Assembly (NCBI GenBank): GCA_003551745.1
Contig: PUNI01000208.1
Location: forward strand, 1-5,706
Reading direction: 5' to 3'
Source of the DNA: Paracoccaceae bacterium
Lineage (GTDB): Bacteria; Pseudomonadota; Alphaproteobacteria; Rhodobacterales; Rhodobacteraceae
DNA length: 5,706 nucleotides
The first letter of the stretch is position 1. The number at the start of each line of letters is the position of its first letter. The position numbers and the translations under genes were made by a program. Below, one piece after another: positions 1 to 5,706 of this stretch. The notes below the pieces were generated by a model, which saw only the letters and a list, made by a program, of their open reading frames with translations, did not search any database and was not told the DNA's origin.

Positions 1-1619
1 GGCCGGTGGCGGGCCAGATCGGATTCGACGAAGCCCTCGCCGCGCTGAAGCCGGTGCTGGAGGACGACGCGATCCTGAAGATCGGGCAGAACATCAAGTT
101 CGACGCCAAGATCCTCGCCCGCCACGGCATCCGCATGGCGCCGATCGACGACACGATGCTGATCTCCTATGCGCTGCATGGGGGCCTGCACGGCCACGGC
201 ATGGACACGCTTAGCGAGACCTACCTCGGCCATGTCCCAATCCCGATCAAGACGCTGCTGGGCTCCGGCAAGTCGGCCCGCAGCTTCGCCGCCGTGCCGA
301 TCGAGGAGGCCACCCCCTACGCCGCCGAGGACGCCGACGTCACGCTGCGGCTCTGGGAGACGCTGAAGCCGAGGCTGCACCGGGCGCGGGTGACCACCGT
401 CTATGAGACTCTCGAACGCCCGCTGGTGCCGGTGCTGGCCGAGATGGAGATGGCCGGCGTCAAGGTGGACCGCGACACGCTGAGCCGCATGTCCAACGCC
501 TTCGCCCAGAAGATGGCCGGGCTCGAGGCCGAGATCCACGAGCTTGCCGGCGAGCGCTTCAACGTCGGCTCGCCCAAGCAGCTCGGCGAGATCCTCTTCG
601 AGAAGATGGGCCTCGAAGGCGGCAGGAAGGGCAAGGCCGGCGCCTTCTCGACCGACGCCGAGACGCTGGAGGACCTTGCCGCGCAGGGCCACGACCTCCC
701 CGCCCGGGTGCTCGACTGGCGCCAGCTCGCCAAGCTGAAATCCACCTACACCGACGCGCTGCAGGATCACATCCACCCCGAGACCGGGCGCGTGCACACC
801 TCCTATGTCATCGCCGGGGCCAACACCGGCCGGCTCGCCTCGACCGACCCAAACCTGCAGAACATCCCCATCCGCAGCGAGGAGGGCCGGCGCATCCGCA
901 CCGCTTTCGTGGCGACGCCCGGGCACCGGCTGGTGAGCCTCGACTATTCCCAGATCGAGCTGAGGATCCTCGCCCATGTCGCGGGGATCGACGCGCTCAA
1001 GCAGGCGTTCCGCGACGGGCTCGACATCCATGCCATGACCGCCTCGGAGATGTTCGGCGTGCCGCTGGAGGGGATGGACCCGATGGTGCGCCGGCAGGCC
1101 AAGGCGATCAATTTCGGGGTGATCTACGGCATCTCGGCCTATGGGCTCAGTCGGAACCTGCGCATCCCCCGCGAGGATGCGGCGCGCTTCATCGACACCT
1201 ATTTCGAGCGCTTCCCCGGCATCCGCGCCTACATGGACGACACCGTGGCCTTCGCGAAGACCCATGGCCATGTGCAGACGCTCTTCGGCCGCAAGGTTCA
1301 CACGCCGGAAATCAACGCCAAGGGGCCGGGCGGCGGCTTTGCCCGGCGCGGTGCGATCAACGCGCCGATCCAGGGTTCGGCGGCCGACATCATCCGCCGG
1401 GCCATGGTGCGGGTGCCGAGGGCGCTGGACGGGCTGGCCGCGCGGATGCTGCTGCAGGTCCATGACGAACTCGTCTTCGAGGTCGCCGAGTCGGCGGTGG
1501 ACGAGGCCATTGCCCGGGTACGGGAAGTGATGGAGGGTGCCGCCGAGCCCGCGGTCAAACTGTCGGTGCCGCTGGTGGTGGATGCCGGCGCCGGCGCCAA
1601 CTGGGCCGAGGCCCACTGA
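1..1619 (+). CDS. polA: DNA polymerase I, C-terminal part (5'-truncated by window edge)
   Basis: DNA polymerase I fills gaps and replaces RNA primers during Okazaki-fragment maturation and excision repair. The frame is open from the first bases, so the GTG at 6 is not a real start. About 538 C-terminal residues are visible, against roughly 900-950 for full-length family members. The 5'-3' exonuclease domain and the Exo I motif are outside the window. Numbering from the GTG at 6: Exo II lies in IGQNIKFDAKIL (N29, D33) and Exo III in YAAEDAD (Y105, D109), so proofreading looks active. Polymerase motif A is LDYSQIELR (D313). Motif B is RRQAKAINFGVIYG, with K366, F370 and Y374 at the spacing of E. 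coli K758, F762 and Y766. Motif C is QVHDELVFE (D487, E488). The TGA stop is at 1617-1619. It converges with the minus-strand genes to its right and appears functionally unrelated to them. Identity is very secure. Confidence 0.97.
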   Translation, partial: PVAGQIGFDEALAALKPVLEDDAILKIGQNIKFDAKILARHGIRMAPIDDTMLISYALHGGLHGHGMDTLSETYLGHVPIPIKTLLGSGKSARSFAAVPIEEATPYAAEDADVTLRLWETLKPRLHRARVTTVYETLERPLVPVLAEMEMAGVKVDRDTLSRMSNAFAQKMAGLEAEIHELAGERFNVGSPKQLGEILFEKMGLEGGRKGKAGAFSTDAETLEDLAAQGHDLPARVLDWRQLAKLKSTYTDALQDHIHPETGRVHTSYVIAGANTGRLASTDPNLQNIPIRSEEGRRIRTAFVATPGHRLVSLDYSQIELRILAHVAGIDALKQAFRDGLDIHAMTASEMFGVPLEGMDPMVRRQAKAINFGVIYGISAYGLSRNLRIPREDAARFIDTYFERFPGIRAYMDDTVAFAKTHGHVQTLFGRKVHTPEINAKGPGGGFARRGAINAPIQGSAADIIRRAMVRVPRALDGLAARMLLQVHDELVFEVAESAVDEAIARVREVMEGAAEPAVKLSVPLVVDAGAGANWAEAH

Positions 1620-1669
1620 GCATCTGCAACGGCGACCCTCGGGGCGCAGCGTGGCCAGGCTCGCATGCA

Positions 1670-1689
1670 GGGGCTTCGCGGCAAGCCCC
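1670..1689 (+). terminator. Hairpin downstream of polA, possible terminator
   Basis: A perfect 7-base-pair inverted repeat (GGGGCTT at 1670-1676, AAGCCCC at 1683-1689) encloses a 6-base loop, 51 bases after the polA stop. It lies in the 180-base gap between the convergent polA and DUF2798 genes, where a terminator is expected. It lacks a T-tract on either strand: the plus-strand continuation is GTGCCGTCTCT. It is therefore not a classical intrinsic terminator and could simply pause polymerase or protect a 3' end. The rest of 1620-1799 holds no convincing gene. A weaker inverted repeat (ATCCGGG at 1737-1743, CCCGGAT at 1780-1786) is also present there. Confidence 0.3.
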
Positions 1690-1799
1690 GTGCCGTCTCT
1701 CCGCCGGCCTCTGCCGCGCGCCACCGTGCTGTTCGCATCCGGGCAGACCCATGCGTGCCGGACCCCGCTGCCCGAGGCACCCGGATCTGCGGGCGTGGG

Positions 1800-2030
1800 C
1801 TATCCGGCGCTGCGCGTGATGCGCGCCACCAGCCGGCGCGCGAGCGGGGCGACCACCAGTACCACCGGAAACGCCACCGCCCAGGACGCGAGCCACGAGC
1901 CGAGCCACATCATGGCCACGCCCTCGGCGAGCCCGACCGAGCGCAGGGTCGAGATGGCCGAGACGATGGCCGACATCATCCCCGACAGCAGGAACCCGAA
2001 CAGGGCCGGGGCAAAGCGTTCGGGGATCAT
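1800..2030 (-). CDS. DUF2798 family small membrane protein
   Basis: A 76-residue protein of unknown function that resembles the DUF2798 family. It has two hydrophobic segments, roughly residues 7-27 (from APALFGFLLSG) and 38-62 (through WLASWAVAFPVVLVV). A basic C-terminal tail (RRLVARITR) follows and would be expected to stay in the cytoplasm. The FGFLLSGMMS, WLGSW and AFPVVLVVAPLARR stretches are what I recognise from the family, and the length is typical. The ATG at 2030 is preferred over the in-frame GTG at 2036. The sequence AGGAGGTG at 2034-2041 is an ideal Shine-Dalgarno for the ATG but would overlap the GTG itself. The gene ends in TAG at 1800-1802. It lies 87 bases downstream of Anbu on the same strand, so it may be cotranscribed or have its own promoter in that gap. 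No enzymatic role can be assigned. Family call is fairly confident. Confidence 0.85.
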   Translation of the reverse strand: MIPERFAPALFGFLLSGMMSAIVSAISTLRSVGLAEGVAMMWLGSWLASWAVAFPVVLVVAPLARRLVARITRSAG

Positions 2031-2033
2031 CGG

Positions 2034-2041
2034 CACCTCCT
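2034..2041 (-). promoter_or_regulatory. Ribosome binding site deciding the DUF2798 start
   Basis: The minus strand reads AGGAGGTG followed by CCG and then the ATG at 2030. This eight-base match to the 16S rRNA 3' end has AGGAGG 5 bases before the ATG. The in-frame GTG at 2036 lies within the Shine-Dalgarno, so initiation there is unlikely. Confidence 0.75.
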
Positions 2042-2067
2042 CGGCGATTTCGGCGCGGACCTGGCCT

Positions 2068-2094
2068 GCGGCCGGCGTGGTTTCAACCGGCCGC
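2068..2094. repeat. Perfect 8-bp inverted repeat between Anbu and DUF2798 genes
   Basis: GCGGCCGG at 2068-2075 and CCGGCCGC at 2087-2094 are exact reverse complements around an 11-base spacer. The spacer and right arm also contain a competing small palindrome, GGTTTCAACC at 2079-2088. The element sits in the 87-base gap between the Anbu stop (2118) and the DUF2798 start (2030). It has no T-tract, so a rho-independent terminator is unlikely. It could be an mRNA-stabilising hairpin at the end of the operon transcript, an attenuator before DUF2798, or a protein-binding palindrome. In DNA this GC-rich, an 8-bp stem of only G and C could also arise by chance. Confidence 0.4.
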
Positions 2095-2117
2095 GTCGTC
2101 GCGCGCCGGCGCGGCGG

Positions 2118-2846
2118 TCAGATCTCGATCTGGCGAAAGGCGTCGCGCAGCGCGGTCGACCAGGCCTCGGACATGGCGGCGAAGCGGGCGTCACCGGCCT
2201 CGATGCGCCGGCTCTCGGTAATCCGCAGCGCGTCCTTCTCGATCACCGCGAGGTCCAGCGGCATGCCCACCGAGAGGTTCGATCGCAGTGTCGAGTCCAT
2301 CGACAGCAGCACCGCCTTCATGGCGTCGCCCAGCGAGGTCTCGGGCCGTACCACGCGGTCGAGGATGGGCTTTCCATACTTGTGCTCGCCGATCTGAAGG
2401 AAGGGGGTGTCCTCGGTCGCCTCGATGAAGTTGCCTTCGGGATAGACCAGGAACATCCGCATGCCGCCACCCTTGCGCTGGCCGGCGACGATCAGCGAGG
2501 CCGATGCGGACTGGCCCATCGCCTCCAGCCGTTCGGCCATGTCCGAGCGCACCTGCGACAGGGTGCGGCCGACGAGCTCGGCCACGGCCAGCATGGTGTG
2601 GGCCTTCATGATCGAGGTCTGGGCGTCGGCATCGGGATCGTCGGTGATCGCTTCCTGCAGGCGCGCAATCGTGGTCTGGGTGACCGACAGGCTGCCCGCC
2701 GTCATGATCGCGATCACCCGCTCGCCCGGCTCCTCGAAGACGAACATCTTGCGATAGGTGGCGATGTTGTCGAGCCCGGCATTGGTGCGGGTGTCCGACA
2801 GCAGCACCATGCCAGCATTCAGCAGCAGCCCGACGCAATAGGTCAT
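2118..2846 (-). CDS. Anbu, proteasome-beta-like Ntn-hydrolase peptidase
   Basis: A 242-residue protein of the Anbu (ancestral beta subunit, bacterial proteasome-homologue) family. Members are cytoplasmic N-terminal-nucleophile hydrolases that assemble from beta-like subunits; their natural substrate is unknown. The protein begins MTYCVGLLL, so removal of the initiator Met would expose Thr1 directly, with no propeptide. Counting from that Thr, Asp17 (in LLSDTRTN) and Lys32 (in TYRKMFVF) match the positions of the proteasome-beta catalytic Asp17 and Lys33 closely. IMTAGSLSVTQ (precursor residues 47-57) corresponds to the substrate-pocket region. QIGEHKYGKPILDR (151-164) and MDSTLRSNLSVGMPLDL (183-199) are stretches I associate with Anbu rather than HslV. 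The length is typical. A strong Shine-Dalgarno precedes the ATG at 2846. It is the last gene of the four-gene cluster, 26 bases after the transglutaminase-like gene. HslV is the main alternative, but HslV is shorter (about 175-185 residues) and pairs with hslU, which is absent here. Confidence 0.93.
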   Translation of the reverse strand: MTYCVGLLLNAGMVLLSDTRTNAGLDNIATYRKMFVFEEPGERVIAIMTAGSLSVTQTTIARLQEAITDDPDADAQTSIMKAHTMLAVAELVGRTLSQVRSDMAERLEAMGQSASASLIVAGQRKGGGMRMFLVYPEGNFIEATEDTPFLQIGEHKYGKPILDRVVRPETSLGDAMKAVLLSMDSTLRSNLSVGMPLDLAVIEKDALRITESRRIEAGDARFAAMSEAWSTALRDAFRQIEI

Positions 2847-2850
2847 CCGT

Positions 2851-2858
2851 TCCTCTCC
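2851..2858 (-). promoter_or_regulatory. Ribosome binding site of the Anbu gene
   Basis: The minus strand reads GGAGAGGA four bases before the ATG at 2846, inside the 26-base gap after the transglutaminase-like stop. It fixes the start so that Thr is the second codon, which matters because Thr is the predicted nucleophile. Anbu therefore has its own strong initiation signal and does not depend on an overlapping stop. Confidence 0.7.
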
Positions 2859-2872
2859 AGCCCGGGCCGGCG

Positions 2873-3682
2873 TTACTGCTGGGCCTCGTTGACGCTGACG
2901 TGCACCTCGAGGTTCTCCAGGGCGCCGCCGCGTGCCACGCCGCGGATCGGGGCGGCGGCGCGGGCATCAAGCCCGGAGCCGAGGCGGATGTAGCGCCCGT
3001 CCGGGCAGCAGGCGTTGGCCGGATCGAAGCCGACCCAGCCCAGCCCCGCCACCCACAGCTCCGCCCAGGCATGGGAGGCCTCATAGGCGATCTCGCCCTC
3101 GTCGCAGAGATAACCGCAGACATAACGCGCGGGAATCTCCTGGCTGCGGGCCGCTGCGATCAGGGCATGGGCGTGATCCTGGCAGACGCCCTCGCCGAGG
3201 CTGAGGGCCTCGGCGGCCGTGGTGTGGGCATGGGTGCTGCCCGGACGATAGGCGATGGCCTCTGCCACGGCTTCGGCCAGACGGTGCGCGGCATCGAGCG
3301 CGGCGTCCACCCCGGATATGGCGTCGCGGCCAAGCTCGGTCAGCGCGGCATCGGGGCGTGTGGGCCCGGTCTCGCGCAGATAGGCCTCGGGCGGGATGCG
3401 CTCGCGGTGGTTGCGCAGGATGCCGGCCAGATCGACCGTCTGGACCCGGCCGGTGACGGTGACGGTGATCTCGGACAGCGGCCCGTGGGCGGAATGGCTC
3501 TGCACCCAGTCGCCGGCGCCGTCACGGAAGCCGCCCCCCGGCACGCCGTCGGAGACATGCACATTCCAGTCGATCACGCGCTGACCGTCGAAGCGCGCGG
3601 GCGTCAGCCGGTGGCTCTGCACCACGCCGCGGACCGGATCCTGGTAGCGATAGGTCGTGGCGTGTTCGACAGTGACGATCAT
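2873..3682 (-). CDS. Transglutaminase-like cysteine protease family protein
   Basis: A 269-residue protein with the bacterial transglutaminase-like N-terminal region (residues 1 to about 85; HATTYRYQDPV, QSHRLTPA) and a transglutaminase-like core (about 130-235). The papain-like triad is visible: Cys167 in LGEGVCQDHAHAL, His204 in YEASHAWAELW and Asp220 in WVGFDPAN. Most bacterial members are thought to act as peptidases or amide hydrolases rather than protein cross-linkers. No signal peptide is seen, so it is probably cytoplasmic. The start is the ATG at 3682. It overlaps the alpha-E stop in an ATGA, has GGGGA 6 bases upstream, and gives a protein beginning MIVTVEHATTYRY, typical of the family. 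The frame stays open further upstream, but that translation is compositionally abnormal and lies across the alpha-E gene. It may trim or release the product of the ATP-grasp enzyme; that role is inference. The Cys pair after the triad Asp (C225, C226) is of unknown significance. Confidence 0.93.
   Translation of the reverse strand: MIVTVEHATTYRYQDPVRGVVQSHRLTPARFDGQRVIDWNVHVSDGVPGGGFRDGAGDWVQSHSAHGPLSEITVTVTGRVQTVDLAGILRNHRERIPPEAYLRETGPTRPDAALTELGRDAISGVDAALDAAHRLAEAVAEAIAYRPGSTHAHTTAAEALSLGEGVCQDHAHALIAAARSQEIPARYVCGYLCDEGEIAYEASHAWAELWVAGLGWVGFDPANACCPDGRYIRLGSGLDARAAAPIRGVARGGALENLEVHVSVNEAQQ
3679..3682 (-). other. ATGA stop/start overlap (translational coupling)
   Basis: On the minus strand the ATGA at 3682-3679 contains both the ATG of the transglutaminase-like gene and the TGA of the alpha-E gene. 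Such overlaps allow terminating ribosomes to reinitiate, which would tie the amounts of the two proteins together. A GGGGA six bases upstream of the ATG gives modest independent binding. Confidence 0.8.
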
Positions 3683-4632
3683 CGGATGTCCCCGCGCAGA
3701 TAGGCCTCGCTGACCATGCTGCCGAGCAGGGCCATCTCGCCGATGTAGCGGGTCAGGAACTCGTGCAACCCTTCTTCGAACACATCGTCCACCGTCATCT
3801 CCGCCAGTTCCCCGAGGAGCCCGCGCGCCCGGCTCTGCACCGGGGTGGTGCGCTGATAGCCGCGCGCCAGCCGGTCGAGATGCGCCGTCATGCCCTCGGC
3901 GCAGGATCTGAGCGATCTTGGGCACTGGGGGTTGAGAATCAGGAAATGCGCGATCTTCTGGGCGGTGACGTCGCCGCCATAGGCCCAGTGGAAGGCGCGA
4001 TGCGCCGAGAGCGCGCGCAGGAGCGTCGCCCACTGGTAGTTGTCGAGCCCCGAGCCCACGAACTCGACCCGCGGCAGCAGCACGAAGTACTTCACGTCGA
4101 GCAGCCGGGCGGTGTTGTCGGCGCGTTCCAGGTGATAGCCCACATGCAGGAAGTCGTAGTTGTCGTTGCGAAGCTGGGTGGCGTCGATGGCGCCGCGGAT
4201 CTGCGCGCAGTGGCGCAGCGTCCAGTCCACCAGATGGCTCAGCGGCAGTTCCGAGCGGGGCGTGCGCTGCAGGTCTTTCAGCTCCTGGAAGGCGGTGTTC
4301 AGCGCATCCCACACCTGGGTGGTCAGCGCGGTGCGCACCACGCGCCCGTTCTCGCGCGCGCGGCCGATGCAGGCGGCGATCGAGGAGGGGTTGTCGTTGT
4401 CGAAGAAGAGATAGCTCTCGACATTGCGCTGCACGGCGTCACCGTACTTCTGGGCGAAGGGCTCGGCCGAGCCGCTGGCGCGGAGGAGCGACTCCCACTC
4501 GCTGCGATAGCCGTCGACGCCGCCGGGCATCAGCGAGATGCGCGCGCCGACCTCCAGCAGCCGCGCGGTCTTCTCGGCGCGCTCCATGTAGCGGGCGAGC
4601 CAGTAGAGGTTTTCGGCGGTTCGGCTCAGCAT
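3679..4632 (-). CDS. Alpha-E domain protein (DUF403 family)
   Basis: A 317-residue, predicted all-helical protein of the alpha-E family, named for conserved glutamates; no activity is firmly established. It begins MLSRTAENLYWLARYMERAE, the family's hallmark N-terminus. An internal duplication is visible: residues 11-28 (containing MERAEKTARLLEV) align with 163-180 (containing LERADNTARLLDV) at an offset of 152, with 9 of 18 identities. Other recognisable blocks are LSHLVDWTLR (131-140), the NPQCPRSLRSC block (234-244) and the acidic C-terminal part around VFEEGLHEFLTRYIGEM (284-300). Length is normal for the family. The ATG at 4632 lies 7 bases after the ATP-grasp stop, with GGAG at 4643-4646 inside the end of that gene. 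The stop overlaps the next gene's start by four bases. Such proteins nearly always accompany permuted ATP-grasp proteins, sometimes fused to them. A role as partner or second catalytic component in amide-bond formation is inference. Confidence 0.93.
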   Translation of the reverse strand: MLSRTAENLYWLARYMERAEKTARLLEVGARISLMPGGVDGYRSEWESLLRASGSAEPFAQKYGDAVQRNVESYLFFDNDNPSSIAACIGRARENGRVVRTALTTQVWDALNTAFQELKDLQRTPRSELPLSHLVDWTLRHCAQIRGAIDATQLRNDNYDFLHVGYHLERADNTARLLDVKYFVLLPRVEFVGSGLDNYQWATLLRALSAHRAFHWAYGGDVTAQKIAHFLILNPQCPRSLRSCAEGMTAHLDRLARGYQRTTPVQSRARGLLGELAEMTVDDVFEEGLHEFLTRYIGEMALLGSMVSEAYLRGDIR

Positions 4633-4639
4633 CCGTCCG

Positions 4640-5706
4640 TCACTCCGCCAGAACCCAGGTGTCCTTCACGCCGCCGCCCTGGCTGGAGTTCACCACCAGG
4701 CTTCCCTCGGTCAGCGCGACGCGGGTGAGCCCGCCCGGAACCAGCTCGATCCGCTCGCCGACCAGGCAGTAGGGGCGCAGATCGACATGCCGGGGCGCCA
4801 CGCCCTCGTCCACGAAGGTTGGGCAGCACGAGAGCGCTAGGGTCGGCTGGGCGATGTAGTTGCCGGGGCGTTCGAGGATGCGGTCCCGGAAGGCGGCGAT
4901 CTGCTCGGCGGTCGCCTTGGGGCCCACCAGCATCCCGTAGCCGCCCGAGCCGTGCACCTCCTTGACCACCAGTTCGGCCAGATGCTCCAGCACGTATTTC
5001 CGGTCGTCGCGCTTGCCGCACTGCCAGGTGGGCACGTTCTCCAGGATCGGCTCCTCGCCCAGGTAGAAGCGGATCATCTCGGGCACGAAGCAGTAGACGG
5101 CCTTGTCGTCGGCCACGCCGGCGCCCGGGGCGGAGGCGAGCGTCACCCCGCCCGAGCGATAGACGTCCATCAGCCCCGGCACGCCCAGCATCGACTCGGG
5201 CCGGAAGCAGAGCGGGTCGAGGAAGGCGTCGTCGACCCTGCGGTAGATGACATCCACCTTCTCCGGGCCGCGGGTCGTGCGCATCCAGACATGCTCGCCC
5301 TCGACGAAGAGGTCCTGCCCCTCCACCAGTTCCAACCCCATCAGGTCGGCCAGGAAGGTGTGCTCGTAATAGGCCGAGTTCATCGGGCCCGGGGTGAGGA
5401 TCACGATGGTCGGCTCGCCGCTGCATTTCTTCGGGGCCACCGAGGCGAGCGTGCGCCGCAGCGCCTCGGAATAGCCGTCGACCGGTTCGATCCGGTTCTC
5501 GCGGAAGAGCCCGGGGAAGAGCCGCATCATGATCTCGCGGTTCTCCAGCATGTAGGAGACGCCCGAGGGGGTGCGGCAGTTGTCCTCCAGCACGTAGAAG
5601 TCGTTGGCGCCGGTGCGCACGATGTCGATGCCGACGATGTGGGAATAGACCTTGCCCGGCGGCTCCACCCCGACCATCTCGGGCAGGAAGGCGGCGTTGC
5701 GATAGA
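4640..5706 (-). CDS. Circularly permuted ATP-grasp protein (N-terminus beyond window)
   Basis: The 354 C-terminal residues of a circularly permuted type-2 ATP-grasp protein. Full-length members are about 470-500 residues, so roughly the first quarter is missing. The frame is open to the window edge through residues reading YRNAAFLPE, so the ATG at 5677 is internal. Numbering from that Met: the metal-binding-type motif [18 protein letters not shown] is at 30-47. Further blocks are [15 protein letters not shown] (142-156), [13 protein letters not shown] (183-195) and the glycine-rich [17 protein letters not shown] (237-253). The terminal [14 protein letters not shown] is at 330-343. The nucleotide-binding glycine-rich part follows the metal-binding part, the reverse of normal ATP-grasp order. 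ATP-grasp enzymes join a carboxylate to an amine or thiol through an acyl phosphate; an amide or peptide ligase role is likely but the substrate is unknown. It is the first visible gene of the operon, and the promoter is outside the window. Confidence 0.93.
   Translation of the reverse strand, partial: YRNAAFLPEMVGVEPPGKVYSHIVGIDIVRTGANDFYVLEDNCRTPSGVSYMLENREIMMRLFPGLFRENRIEPVDGYSEALRRTLASVAPKKCSGEPTIVILTPGPMNSAYYEHTFLADLMGLELVEGQDLFVEGEHVWMRTTRGPEKVDVIYRRVDDAFLDPLCFRPESMLGVPGLMDVYRSGGVTLASAPGAGVADDKAVYCFVPEMIRFYLGEEPILENVPTWQCGKRDDRKYVLEHLAELVVKEVHGSGGYGMLVGPKATAEQIAAFRDRILERPGNYIAQPTLALSCCPTFVDEGVAPRHVDLRPYCLVGERIELVPGGLTRVALTEGSLVVNSSQGGGVKDTWVLAE

Noticed and set aside
2031..2036. GTG at 2036 as the DUF2798 start
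   Set aside because: The GTG lies within the AGGAGGTG Shine-Dalgarno itself. The ATG at 2030 is correctly spaced from it.
2058..2086. Minus-strand promoter for DUF2798 with TTGAAA (2081-2086) as a -35 box
   Set aside because: The hexamer 17 bases further on is CAGGTC, a poor -10 match, and TTGAAA sits inside the inverted-repeat spacer. The support is too weak to call a promoter.
2118..2846. Reading the proteasome-like gene as HslV
   Set aside because: It has 242 residues rather than about 180, no hslU neighbour, Anbu-like blocks such as GEHKYGKPILDR, and the typical Anbu neighbourhood.
1665..2993. Long plus-strand open frame (442 codons) opposite DUF2798, Anbu and the start of the transglutaminase-like region
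   Set aside because: It is antisense to genes with clear family motifs. The translation is Arg/Gly/His/Ala-rich with no recognisable domain, as expected for a stop-poor frame in very GC-rich DNA.
2900..3703. Plus-strand open frame of 267 codons opposite the transglutaminase-like gene
   Set aside because: It is antisense to a gene with an intact Cys-His-Asp triad, and its Gly/Ala-rich translation resembles no family.
3683..4312. Possible long N-terminal extension of the transglutaminase-like protein
   Set aside because: The frame is open upstream, but the extra 210 residues are Ala/Arg/Pro-rich and lie across the alpha-E gene. The ATG at 3682 has the ATGA overlap and matches the family N-terminus.
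3763..4728. Plus-strand open frame of 321 codons opposite the alpha-E gene
   Set aside because: It is antisense to the alpha-E gene, has low-complexity Val/Ala/Glu/Gly composition, and shows no domain. It is a codon-bias shadow.
4640..5677. ATG at 5677 as the start of the ATP-grasp gene
   Set aside because: The frame stays open to the window edge with family-like residues, and a 345-residue protein would lack about a quarter of the usual length.

Overview
The window looks like chromosomal DNA from a high-GC alphaproteobacterium, most likely of the Rhodobacteraceae type. This rests on a strong G/C bias at third codon positions, the style of the PolA and DUF2798 sequences, and the gene set. 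The lineage call is an inference from familiarity; no rRNA or other taxonomic marker is present. Coding density is high. No tRNA, rRNA, CRISPR array, insertion sequence or phage gene was seen, and no frameshift or stop breaks a gene.

Layout: (1) Positions 1-1619, plus strand: the 3' part of polA (DNA polymerase I), covering the end of the 3'-5' proofreading domain and the whole polymerase domain; its 5' part lies outside the window. (2) Positions 1620-1799: a 180-base convergent intergenic gap with one perfect short hairpin. (3) Positions 1800-2030, minus strand: a small two-helix membrane protein of the DUF2798 family with a near-ideal Shine-Dalgarno. (4) Positions 2118-5706, minus strand: a compact four-gene operon, read right to left. 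It encodes a circularly permuted ATP-grasp protein (N-terminus cut by the window edge), an alpha-E (DUF403) helical protein, a transglutaminase-like cysteine protease, and Anbu, the proteasome-beta-like Ntn hydrolase.

How the genes work together: the ATP-grasp, alpha-E, transglutaminase-like and Anbu families are known from comparative genomics to co-occur in bacteria. The set has been proposed to make and cleave, or attach and remove, a peptide or amide-linked modification, but as far as I know its substrate is not established. Here all four genes look intact where visible. The ATP-grasp protein has its ADP/Mg-type motifs, the transglutaminase has a complete Cys-His-Asp triad, and Anbu has Thr1, Asp17 and Lys32 with no propeptide. 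The genes are separated by 7 bases, a 4-base ATGA overlap and 26 bases, which implies one transcript and coordinated translation. The promoter must lie beyond position 5706. This operon is the most interesting content of the window. It is a known but poorly understood system rather than one new to science.
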